The notes beneath the pieces were generated by a model that saw nothing but the letters and a program-made list of their open reading frames with translations, searched no databases and had not been told where the DNA came from. Both the position numbers and the translations under genes were made by a program. A DNA stretch of 42,924 bases from the NCBI GenBank assembly GCA_019638595.1, contig JAHBTJ010000036.1:1-42924 (forward strand), in the 5' to 3' direction. Below, one piece after another: positions 27,001 through 32,991 of this stretch; position 1 is the first letter of the stretch; every line of letters starts with the position of its first letter. This DNA comes from Chitinophagaceae bacterium. Its GTDB lineage: Bacteria; Bacteroidota; Bacteroidia; Chitinophagales; Chitinophagaceae.

Positions 27001-27264
27001 CGTAACACCTTCCAAAGGCAGGCCTCCTTCATTGGTTACTTTGCCTGTTATAGAAAGATTGGATTGCATTTGTTGTAAAATATATTTACCTGTAGCGTCA
27101 TTGCCATTTGTAAAAGCTGGTAATAACAATAATGTAGGCAAAGCAATAAAAGTAAATGATATAGCAAGCCCTCTCAGTATACGGGTAAAACAACAGTCGG
27201 CAAACCGAAGACAGGAATGTGAAAAAGGACCTGTCAATTTTTGATTAAGAAATAAATTCTCCAT
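24070..27264 (-). CDS. SusC/RagA family TonB-dependent outer-membrane transporter
   Basis: A 1064-residue protein. A hydrophobic signal lies at about residues 32-55. It is followed by a carboxypeptidase-regulatory-like domain (SITGKVTNEGGLPLEG, about 70-145), a TonB-box-like stretch DVVVVGYGTQKK, the plug domain (DDPQFQIRGLGSF, ESVSVLKDAASAAIYGSRAANGVI) and a 22-strand-type barrel ending FGIDVKF. It imports oligosaccharides across the outer membrane using TonB energy, together with SusD. It is the first gene of a five-gene operon reaching 16788. It is preceded by a leader of about 190 bases and the operator at 27488-27525. It is clearly similar to the second SusC at 39872. Confidence 0.96.
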   Translation of the reverse strand: MENLFLNQKLTGPFSHSCLRFADCCFTRILRGLAISFTFIALPTLLLLPAFTNGNDATGKYILQQMQSNLSITGKVTNEGGLPLEGVTVQVKGQTTYTTTDATGSFSINVPGSSAVLVFSYIGMQTLERQVPASGIMIVELKQEQGTLSDVVVVGYGTQKKINLTGSVATVGGSTLVERPATNAANLLQGRVTGLQVIQPTASPGRDDPQFQIRGLGSFGASSNPLVLVDGLIGSITNLNPNDIESVSVLKDAASAAIYGSRAANGVILVTTKRGRQGAPLLEYRVDIGSHTATRLPDFIYNSVEYMTMYNAAKERVGLPPLYTQEQIDAYKNPSDPVQYPNFNWTDHYFNPATVINHNLRFSGGNERTNYSISLGYLDQDGVLPVFNYKRYNAIININSLVNKRVKVGTVINMVKKRIAEPRNVNSDVVLLVYQGSPNFMPFLPDGSGRIARYAYANEGHNRNPETDLHPGNYQHTNLHGINAQGYIDVQLLKGLVWQVKGGFNYNGETYKSHQQVVNQYAYLKPEGATDYPYIDDGGKSGGVTDRYSQNVLPSVFSTLNYETVLEKYHNLKVLAGYEQQSFKTQFLQGGRLTFPTPSLAEINAGSPTGQSLSGTATEWALRSYFGRINYDFNGKYLLEGNLRYDGSSRIASNNRWGAFPSVSAGWRISRESFVQDNVKWLDDLKIRASWGTLGNQEIGLYPYQDILTLSEYPYGSALQAATVVTRLTDKNIKWESTRVVNVGMDLEVARGLFGLTLDWFKKNTFDILTSQPVPGSLGLSGPVTNDGKLQNIGWEVQLRHNNQVGDFNYGAYVLFSTFKNKLLKIRVPTKGVNEVGLPYGSYYMYEWIGIFQSQDDIDKSPEQPFFPPSPGDLKIKDQNGDGVVNAEDRKTIKGIFPDFTYSFGVNASWKGFALSAFFQGTKGNKMPLNGWGIDPFIQGTPPTTKFRDAWSPTNPSNTVPAIYESWTYGGVSAYPSTYYLQDASYLRLKNVNLSYTLPKRVTDKIWSKGVTVYVSGDNLLTFTKFEGADPETLSRTGSTIGGWGRYAQFPQVRILNFGIDVKF

Positions 27265-27460
27265 ATACAGTTAAATTTTTAGTGAAAAAATTTTCCATCC
27301 ATGCCTCGTAAAGGCACAGAACTTCGTAATACGGCTATCAATAGTCGGTAAATTCAGTTCATTGATGGTGTAGCATGAAATCCGGTTGCTATAGTTCCCT
27401 GAAGGCAACCGCTTTAAAATTCATTACATGTAAAGAAATATTCCTGCCGTGGCTATGAAG
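27265..27460 (-). other. Long untranslated leader of the susC operon with hairpins
   Basis: From the predicted promoter element (27461-27470) to the susC start there are about 190 bases without a gene. They contain an inverted repeat CGGTTGC/GCAACCG (27383-27389 and 27405-27411, 15-base loop) and a short hairpin TGCCT/AGGCA at 27302-27316. The other operator-linked genes have leaders of about 10-30 bases, so this one stands out. No known riboswitch was recognised. Confidence 0.4.
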
Positions 27461-27470
27461 TAAAATTCTA
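27461..27470 (-). promoter_or_regulatory. Predicted weak -7 element of the susC operon
   Basis: It reads TAGAATTTTA on the coding strand, the same ten bases and the same 17 bp distance to the operator as before the GH29 operon. Confidence 0.5.
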
Positions 27471-27487
27471 CAATTGAAACCCGGTAA

Positions 27488-27525
27488 CCAATAGAATATA
27501 TGCTTATCTTACTGGATTATTCTAT
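27488..27525 (-). promoter_or_regulatory. Predicted AraC-family operator before susC
   Basis: On the coding strand: ATAGAATAATCC, 13 bases, then TATATTCTATTGG. The second half is identical in all 13 bases to that of the GH29 site, while the 13-base spacers differ, as expected for a bound motif rather than a copied sequence. It lies between the lutC stop (27554) and the susC leader. Confidence 0.75.
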
Positions 27526-27553
27526 TATCGTATTTTTTTACTCATTTATTCAT

Positions 27554-28183
27554 TCATTCTTTTATCAGCAATACAAACACGTCTTTAGGTCCGTGTACGC
27601 CCATTACCAAAGTTTTTTCTATATCGCCTGTACGGCTGGGGCCAGCGATGAAGTGTAATGAGGATGGCAGGTTGTCTTCATATTTTCCCTGCAAAAAAGA
27701 AATAGCATTTCCGGTATCATATAGCAATTGACTAACATTGGCTATCACTATATGAACCGGGGCGTATACAGGCAGCGCCCGGCCTGATGATTGCCCAGCA
27801 CTCAGTACAACAGAGCCTGTTCTTGCAACCAGGCATTCACAATCGGTTAAGGCTACCTCAGCCTGCAACACATCGTTTACCAGCGAAATGCCTGCCTGCT
27901 GAAGGACCGGGATAAGCTCCGGAACCGTGCAATACCATTGACCGTGCAGTAAGGATGGCGGAAATTGTGTTAAAAAATCTGGCACACTATTCATATTGTT
28001 ACAACTAAAAAAAACTCCCTGCAGCCGGGTAAAAGACCGTTCGAACAATTCGACATTTGAGCCCGGTTCCCGGATAAAAAAATCACCGGTTGTACCAGTG
28101 TAATTAATTTCCGGCTCTGCCTCATTTTTATTTGTGAGGGCGGCTTTTATTAATTCTAATACCAGATCGCGGGAATCGCTCAT
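27554..28183 (-). CDS. lutC: LutC-type LUD-domain protein of L-lactate oxidation
   Basis: A 209-residue protein made up mainly of one LUD domain. Landmarks are DCECLVARTGSVVLSAGQSSGR, the VYAPVHIVIA strand and LHFIAGPSRTGDIEKTLVMG near the C-terminus, followed by VHGPKDVFVLLI. LutC is the third component of the L-lactate oxidation complex LutABC. It stands apart from lutAB (8030-10155), with two glycan operons in between, but all are on the same strand and share the operator motif. The start ATG at 28183 lies 14 bp after a GAACTTTG -7 element. A gap of 289 bp to susC contains a further operator, so lutC is probably its own transcript. Confidence 0.9.
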   Translation of the reverse strand: MSDSRDLVLELIKAALTNKNEAEPEINYTGTTGDFFIREPGSNVELFERSFTRLQGVFFSCNNMNSVPDFLTQFPPSLLHGQWYCTVPELIPVLQQAGISLVNDVLQAEVALTDCECLVARTGSVVLSAGQSSGRALPVYAPVHIVIANVSQLLYDTGNAISFLQGKYEDNLPSSLHFIAGPSRTGDIEKTLVMGVHGPKDVFVLLIKE

Positions 28184-28197
28184 ACAGAAACTTTACG

Positions 28198-28205
28198 CAA
28201 AGTTC
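28198..28205 (-). promoter_or_regulatory. Predicted -7 element of lutC
   Basis: It reads GAACTTTG on the coding strand, a near match to TAnnTTTG. It lies 18 bp after the end of the operator at 28224-28261, and its distance to the ATG predicts a very short leader. Confidence 0.5.
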
Positions 28206-28223
28206 TCCAATAACAGGTATAAA

Positions 28224-28261
28224 ACAATGGAGTATTGCCCATCAGCAATGGATAATCGTAC
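28224..28261 (-). promoter_or_regulatory. Predicted AraC-family operator before lutC
   Basis: On the coding strand: GTACGATTATCC, 13 bases, then AATACTCCATTGT. It lies in the 96 bp gap between the araC stop (28280) and the lutC start. Its second half is almost the same as in the SDR site (GATACTCCATTGT), with a fully different spacer. It is the most divergent of the four in its first four bases. Confidence 0.7.
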
Positions 28262-28279
28262 GATTTTGCACGTTGATCT

Positions 28280-29197
28280 TTATCCTTTATTCGTCTTTCT
28301 GTATTCAGATGGAGACGTTCCAATGATTTTATTAAAGATGCGGTTAAAAAAATAAGGATCCTCATACCCTACAAAAACAGCAATATCTTTTACCTTCATT
28401 TCAGTAAGGTCGAGTAACTGACAGGCCTTTTGCATTTTTAAATGAATAAAGTAATCCAGGGGAGCAAAGCCTGTTTGTTTCCTGAATAAGCTTGAAAAAT
28501 GAGAGGCGGAATAAGAAAACTTTCCCGCAATATCATCTATCCATAATCGCTGCCCGAGATTTTCACGCATATATAATATAGCCTGCGTAATGATATTATC
28601 ATCTTTTTTCTGGAAGCTGGAAAAATTATGATTGCGAAATATAAAAGAAGCAATGAAATGGTAAAGGCAAAAATTAGCGTAACTCAGGTTGTCCAGGCTG
28701 TAACCCATCTCAAGGGTGTTGTACATTTCTTCCCATAAGCTGATCCTCCTTTCATCAGGGCGTAGAACAGTAGGAGTTAAAAACTGATCCAATTCATATA
28801 CGCGGTTGAAATGTGGAATTTGCGTACCGCAAAAATGAACCCAGTACAAAGACCATGGATCGTCGGCATTCGCTCCATAACGCAGATACTTATCCGTAGC
28901 AGGTAAAATAACAAACTCATTAGCCTTTATTTCGCAATACCCCGACTTGTTTTCGTACCATCCTTTACCATCAATACAGTAAAATAGAATATTGTCATTG
29001 CATCCCCATCTGCGCTCTCTATAATGGTAAGATGCTTTAGGAAAATACCCGATCAGGGTGATGTAAAGATTGTTAAGCAAAGGGTCATTTTGTATCCGCT
29101 CTCTCAACAATTTCTCGGGCAATATAATTTGCTTCTCCCCGGTAAAGCCGTCGCGTTTTCTTATGGCAAGTCCTTTATATCTTTTTTCAGCGATCAT
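28280..29197 (-). CDS. AraC-family transcriptional regulator of the fucoside locus
   Basis: A 305-residue protein with an N-terminal AraC-type cupin sensor (about residues 50-170: CIDGKGWYENKSGYCEIKAN, LYWVHFCG) and a C-terminal double helix-turn-helix (about 210-303: LWIDDIAGKFSYSASHFSSLF, then VKDIAVFVGYEDPYFFNRIF and SPSEYR). Such proteins bind a small sugar and activate transcription from direct-repeat sites. Four matching sites lie nearby, two of them directly flanking this gene (28224-28261 and 29204-29241). The latter starts 7 bp from its own start codon, so it may also control itself. L-fucose or a related product is the inferred ligand. It is divergent from the SDR gene. Confidence 0.93.
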   Translation of the reverse strand: MIAEKRYKGLAIRKRDGFTGEKQIILPEKLLRERIQNDPLLNNLYITLIGYFPKASYHYRERRWGCNDNILFYCIDGKGWYENKSGYCEIKANEFVILPATDKYLRYGANADDPWSLYWVHFCGTQIPHFNRVYELDQFLTPTVLRPDERRISLWEEMYNTLEMGYSLDNLSYANFCLYHFIASFIFRNHNFSSFQKKDDNIITQAILYMRENLGQRLWIDDIAGKFSYSASHFSSLFRKQTGFAPLDYFIHLKMQKACQLLDLTEMKVKDIAVFVGYEDPYFFNRIFNKIIGTSPSEYRKTNKG

Positions 29198-29203
29198 ATA
29201 ATA

Positions 29204-29241
29204 ATAGGATTATCCATTAAAGTAAACTGATACTCCATTGT
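29204..29241 (+). promoter_or_regulatory. Predicted AraC-family operator between araC and the SDR gene
   Basis: It reads ATAGGATTATCC, 13 bases, then GATACTCCATTGT on the strand of the SDR gene, so its orientation toward the SDR gene is the same as at the other three promoters. It ends 19 bp before the GTACTTTG -7 element. It also lies next to the start of the divergent araC gene, where bound protein could block araC transcription. Confidence 0.75.
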
Positions 29242-29260
29242 TTTCAGACGGTCAATAAAA

Positions 29261-29268
29261 GTACTTTG
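29261..29268 (+). promoter_or_regulatory. Predicted -7 element of the SDR gene
   Basis: GTACTTTG resembles TAnnTTTG and sits 19 bp after the operator. It predicts a transcript starting about 10-12 bases before the ATG at 29287. This argues against a longer coding region beginning at the TTG at 29266. Confidence 0.5.
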
Positions 29269-29286
29269 TTTCATAAACGATATGAA

Positions 29287-30051
29287 ATGTTGCTTAAAGA
29301 TAAAGTATTATTTCTCACAGGCGGGTCAAGTGGCATTGGACTGGAATGTGCAAAAGCTTACACAAAGGAAGGCGCAATACTTGCAATAGCAAGTAACAAC
29401 CAGAAAGAACTGGACAGATTGGCGCAGGAGCTGGATAACCTACGCTATATTCCCCTGTATTGTGATGTATCCTCGGAAACAGATGCGCAAAATGCAATAC
29501 AAAAAACACTTGATATGTTCGGGAAGCTGGATGCCATCCACAACAATGCAGGCATCGTTACCCCTTCGGCTATGCTGCATGAAACCACTACTGAAGAGTG
29601 GCACAGGCTTATGGATGTTAATCTTAAAAGTATTTATTTAACAACAAAATATGGACTCGAAGCCCTGCGTAAAACCGGGGGAAGCATTTTGAATACAAGC
29701 AGCCTGGCAGGACATATTGGCCAGGAAATGCATGCAGCATATACTGCCACAAAAGGGGGGATCAGCGCGCTTACCAAATCCATGGCGCTGGACTACGCGA
29801 AATACCGGATACGGGTAAACGCAGTTTGCCCGGCCTGGGTAAAAACTCCTGCCGTACAATCCTGGGTTGAAGATCAGGAAGACATCCGGTCAGCAGAAGC
29901 CTATATAAATTCCATTCATCCTCTGGGATACTGTCCAGAAGGGGATGTAATAGCAGACGCATGTGTATTTTTATTATCCGATAAGGCACGTTTTATTACA
30001 GGATGTACCATGCCGGTAAGCGGCGGCGCCGAGCTTGGGTACAGACGATAG
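29287..30051 (+). CDS. SDR-family dehydrogenase, probable L-fucose or 2-keto-3-deoxy-fuconate dehydrogenase
   Basis: A 254-residue classical short-chain dehydrogenase/reductase. It has the nucleotide-binding motif TGGSSGIG (11-18), NNAG (86-89), and the catalytic Ser139, Tyr152 and Lys156 (YTATKGG), and uses NAD(P)H in the cytoplasm. In the non-phosphorylating L-fucose pathway, SDR enzymes catalyse both the first step (L-fucose to the lactone) and the oxidation of 2-keto-3-deoxy-L-fuconate. The last route ends in pyruvate plus L-lactate, which would explain the linked lut genes. Which step, or another substrate, cannot be told from sequence. It is divergent from araC and has the same operator as the glycan genes. 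Confidence 0.8.
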   Translation: MLLKDKVLFLTGGSSGIGLECAKAYTKEGAILAIASNNQKELDRLAQELDNLRYIPLYCDVSSETDAQNAIQKTLDMFGKLDAIHNNAGIVTPSAMLHETTTEEWHRLMDVNLKSIYLTTKYGLEALRKTGGSILNTSSLAGHIGQEMHAAYTATKGGISALTKSMALDYAKYRIRVNAVCPAWVKTPAVQSWVEDQEDIRSAEAYINSIHPLGYCPEGDVIADACVFLLSDKARFITGCTMPVSGGAELGYRR

Positions 30052-30174
30052 TTTAAGCTTCCTGTTTGAATTAATAAAAGATTAAATCATCAATTACCCC
30101 TGCAAAACCGGTTCTGGAATTACCGGCTATTGTCAACTCAAAAATATTTACAGGTAGTACAAAGTTCATATCAT

Positions 30175-30199
30175 TTTCCGGTGTATATTTCCGGTGTAT
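30175..30199. repeat. Two tandem copies of a 12-base repeat at the SET gene start
   Basis: TTTCCGGTGTAT occurs at 30175-30186 and 30188-30199. The second copy runs into the start codon of the SET-domain gene (30198), so the repeat covers the position of a ribosome site. Confidence 0.6.
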
Positions 30200-30626
30200 G
30201 AAACACATGGTTAATGAAGATGATCTTGAAGTAAAGCAATCAGGAATTCCCAACGCGGGGAATGGATTGTTTACACGTATATTTATTCCTGCAGGCACAA
30301 ACATTGTTGAGTATACGGGCGTAATTACAACCTGGAATGAAGCAAAAAAAGAATGGGACAACGGATACATTTATTATATATCCAGGAATAGGGTTATAGA
30401 TGCCAAACCTCACGTGCATGCGCTTGCGCGATATGCTAATGATGCCGCAGGGCTTGAAAAGGTAAAACGGCTAAAAAATAATTGCGTGTATAAGCCCAGG
30501 GGCAAAAGGATTTTTATCCATACGGTAAGAGATATTCAACCGGGAGAAGAAATACTGGTGGAGTATGGAAAAGAATACTGGGACACGATCCGTGAAAATA
30601 TACGAATAGAGAACATGAGAGGCTAA
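30198..30626 (+). CDS. SET-domain protein (putative protein lysine methyltransferase)
   Basis: A 142-residue protein made almost entirely of one SET domain: SGIPNAGNGLFTR (SET start, AdoMet-binding N-terminal motif), GTNIVEYTGVI, then a divergent ALARYANDAAG and LKNNCVY in place of the usual NHxC segment, and GEEILVEYGKEYW carrying the terminal aromatic residues. SET enzymes transfer methyl from AdoMet to lysine. Compact single-domain forms occur in bacteria and viruses; the target here is unknown. Its stop lies 1 bp from the end of the convergent MBL-fold gene. Confidence 0.85.
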   Translation: MKHMVNEDDLEVKQSGIPNAGNGLFTRIFIPAGTNIVEYTGVITTWNEAKKEWDNGYIYYISRNRVIDAKPHVHALARYANDAAGLEKVKRLKNNCVYKPRGKRIFIHTVRDIQPGEEILVEYGKEYWDTIRENIRIENMRG

Positions 30627-30627
30627 A

Positions 30628-31464
30628 TCAAAACAATGTTAACTGTTGGGGAAGAGCGGGAACGCTCTGTTGAACAGCCGGTATAACAAGCTGTTTGCTG
30701 CCATCAATGCAATACACTGCGGTTTCCCTGTATCGCGACGCCACCACAATTTCGGTTTCTCCAGCTATCTCTTTAAATATAGATTCAACCAGCTCGGGGG
30801 TATTATTATTTTTAGAAAGATGCGAAAGAATAAGATGTGAAAGTCCTGTGCCTCTGTGCCGGGTAAATAAATCAAGCGCCTCCCTGTTGGAAAGATGCCC
30901 CCTGCCACCGCTGATCCTTTTTTTAAGATGCCAGGGATATGATCCATTCATCAGCATATCTTCGCAATAGTTGCTTTCTAAAAAAACGGCATTACATTGT
31001 GAAAAATACCCTGCTACTTTTTTACAAACGTTTCCTATATCTGTCAATACGCCCACCCGTACAGCATCTTCTGTTATCACAAAACTATATGGGTCGCTCG
31101 CATCGTGATGCTTAACAAAAGGAACTACATTAAGGCTGCCGATAGAAACAGGCACATCGGGTATAAATTCATATACCAGCTCATTGTCAACAGGTATACC
31201 TGCTGCATGAAGCGTTGAACGGGTAATATAAACCGGCAGCCTGAATTTTTTAGACAAAGCGGGGATACCTGTTATATGATCGCCATGCTCATGGCTTACA
31301 AAAATCGCTTTTACCCTGTTCATATCCAGCCCCAGCCTGTTCATCCGCTTTTCTGTTTCCCTGCACGAAATCCCTGCATCAACCAATACCGCCTCCCGGT
31401 GGTTTCCAACATAATAACAATTTCCGTTGCTGCCCGAATTTAATGATGCGATATAAAGCGGCAT
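30628..31464 (-). CDS. MBL-fold metallo-hydrolase of the YycJ/WalJ type
   Basis: A 278-residue metallo-beta-lactamase-fold protein with the metal motif SHEHGDH (His58, His60, Asp62, His63) and the N-terminal SLNSGSNGNCYYVG found in the YycJ/WalJ group. Further possible ligand regions are VGVLTDIGNV and LSHLSKNN. Characterised relatives are nucleases (5'-3' exonuclease-like). It is cytosolic and has no signal peptide. Its start is 14 bp from the predicted TATTTTTG promoter element read on the minus strand at 31479-31472. The gene ends 1 bp from the convergent SET gene, which leaves no room for a terminator between them. Confidence 0.85.
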   Translation of the reverse strand: MPLYIASLNSGSNGNCYYVGNHREAVLVDAGISCRETEKRMNRLGLDMNRVKAIFVSHEHGDHITGIPALSKKFRLPVYITRSTLHAAGIPVDNELVYEFIPDVPVSIGSLNVVPFVKHHDASDPYSFVITEDAVRVGVLTDIGNVCKKVAGYFSQCNAVFLESNYCEDMLMNGSYPWHLKKRISGGRGHLSNREALDLFTRHRGTGLSHLILSHLSKNNNTPELVESIFKEIAGETEIVVASRYRETAVYCIDGSKQLVIPAVQQSVPALPQQLTLF

Positions 31465-31471
31465 AAGTCCT

Positions 31472-31479
31472 CAAAAATA
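31472..31479 (-). promoter_or_regulatory. Predicted -7 element of the MBL-fold gene
   Basis: It reads TATTTTTG on the minus strand, a perfect TAnnTTTG match, 7 bp before the ATG. This predicts a leaderless or nearly leaderless transcript. No clear -33 element was found. Confidence 0.4.
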
Positions 31480-31501
31480 AGCAAACACCGGCACTGTTGC
31501 T

Positions 31502-31972
31502 CTATGTTAACATGGATTCTTTGATATCAACAACATAGGTTTTACTCCATTTGTCGTGCCAGGGGTAGCAGGGCGAGCCCAATGCGCTAAAAACTTCGAA
31601 CGGAACCAGCCTTATAAAGCTTCTTGAAAAAGCATCGGCTGCAGTAATAGGACTTCCATCTTCCTGCACAGCCCTTGTACCTGTAATTAATTTACCCAAA
31701 GACCTCCCTTTACCGGCTATTTCTATTAAAGCCATACCACCGCCAAATAACAGAATATTGATAAGCAAGCTTGTAAATGCACCAGCAGTGCTGTCAGAGT
31801 TCAGCCATAATGAAATGCCAGGAGCCAGCAGTTCTATCATTGCATAAACAATTACCACTATTATATTCAACACAATCATATCTATCAAGGCATTAACGAA
31901 TCTTTTACCATGAGAAGCCCGGACAAGCCGTATTTCCATGCCGGTAAGCAGGTCAACATTTTCTTCAGTCAT
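31502..31972 (-). CDS. RDD-family membrane protein
   Basis: A 156-residue inner-membrane protein of the RDD family with hydrophobic segments at about residues 25-48, 65-85 and 110-130. It has the ASHGKRFVNALIDMIV start and the GRSLGKLITGTRAVQEDG loop that are typical of the family. RDD proteins are thought to take part in transport or envelope processes; no substrate can be assigned. It lies 33 bp downstream of the rhomboid gene on the same strand, so the two may share a transcript. Confidence 0.82.
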   Translation of the reverse strand: MTEENVDLLTGMEIRLVRASHGKRFVNALIDMIVLNIIVVIVYAMIELLAPGISLWLNSDSTAGAFTSLLINILLFGGGMALIEIAGKGRSLGKLITGTRAVQEDGSPITAADAFSRSFIRLVPFEVFSALGSPCYPWHDKWSKTYVVDIKESMLT

Positions 31973-32005
31973 TTTTTTTATTTTAAAGATAACGGATGAT
32001 GCTCT

Positions 32006-32836
32006 TTATTGTTGTTGCCTGGAATACTCATCCAGTATTTCACGCTCCCGTTGTGTAAGGCTTTTTATCCCTTTCTGATGAATTTTTTCCAGTATCTTAT
32101 CTACCCTTTTCTGCACATCCATTTTTTGAGCATTGTAGGAGTGATCTATGGAATAGAAATTCCTGTTGGTGCGATAAAAATGGTTATCAATATACAACAG
32201 GTGCGGCCGTGTGAGAATAATATAGACGAATATGGAAGAAGGAACAAAAATGAGCAGGATGGTAACATAATTTGTCAGCAATGCTGAGGGTTCCATTATA
32301 ATGGCTATGATCAATCCTGCCAGGGCGCCACCCAGGTGCGCCTCATGACCAATATTCTCTTTACGTGAACGGATGGCGTAAATGGAATACAAAACAAATA
32401 CGATCCCGTATATCCATGCGGGAATAGGGATAAAGAATAAGCCAATATTGAGCCCCGGGAACAAAGCTATTGCCGCGAAAATAATACCACACACCGCGCC
32501 CGACGCTCCTACCGAACTGTAGCTGTTGTGATTCCTGTGCACAAATAATGAAAAAAGATTACCGCACACAAGGCTTCCAAAGTATATGATCAGGAAGTTT
32601 AACACGCCCAGGTAAGACTCCAGCCCCCCGCTAAAAAAATAAAGGGAAAGCATATTGAAGATAAGATGCATCCAGCTTACATGCAAAAACCCCGAAGTAA
32701 TGATACGCTTATAATCTTTATAGATCAGTATCTTGTCTACTTCAAAGGAGTACCTGTCCAGAAAATCATGATCGCGAAACCCCTTGTAGGATACGATAAT
32801 GTTAACCGCGATAAGTATCCAGGTTACGATTTCCAT
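32006..32836 (-). CDS. Rhomboid-family intramembrane serine protease
   Basis: A 276-residue polytopic membrane protein. Rhomboids cleave transmembrane substrates within the membrane with a Ser-His dyad. The nucleophile is Ser112 in SSVGASGAV, the His is 167 in GHEAHLGG, and the upstream HLIFN motif (His57, Asn61) completes the oxyanion region. The C-terminal 60-70 residues are hydrophilic and charged (LTQREREILDEYSRQQQ), a tail common in Bacteroidota members. A TTG at 32839 lies just before the ATG at 32836; the ATG is preferred. The RDD gene follows after 33 bp. Confidence 0.92.
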   Translation of the reverse strand: MEIVTWILIAVNIIVSYKGFRDHDFLDRYSFEVDKILIYKDYKRIITSGFLHVSWMHLIFNMLSLYFFSGGLESYLGVLNFLIIYFGSLVCGNLFSLFVHRNHNSYSSVGASGAVCGIIFAAIALFPGLNIGLFFIPIPAWIYGIVFVLYSIYAIRSRKENIGHEAHLGGALAGLIIAIIMEPSALLTNYVTILLIFVPSSIFVYIILTRPHLLYIDNHFYRTNRNFYSIDHSYNAQKMDVQKRVDKILEKIHQKGIKSLTQREREILDEYSRQQQ

Positions 32837-32946
32837 CAATATTTGCTTTTAGAACGTTTGCTTGGCGCCATTACGTAGCTGAACCAATTTAGTAATTATT
32901 TCACAAAAACAAATCCGGGACTTACCGTTTTTATAATTTGATATTT

Positions 32947-32954
32947 TAGATTTG
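32947..32954 (+). promoter_or_regulatory. Predicted -7 element of the MutS-like gene
   Basis: TAGATTTG matches TAnnTTTG exactly. The distance to the ATG at 32992 gives a leader of about 30 bases. No TTG was seen at the usual -33 distance. Confidence 0.4.
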
Positions 32955-32991
32955 TTGCCGCACTCCTGCTCACACCATCGCTTATTGTTGT

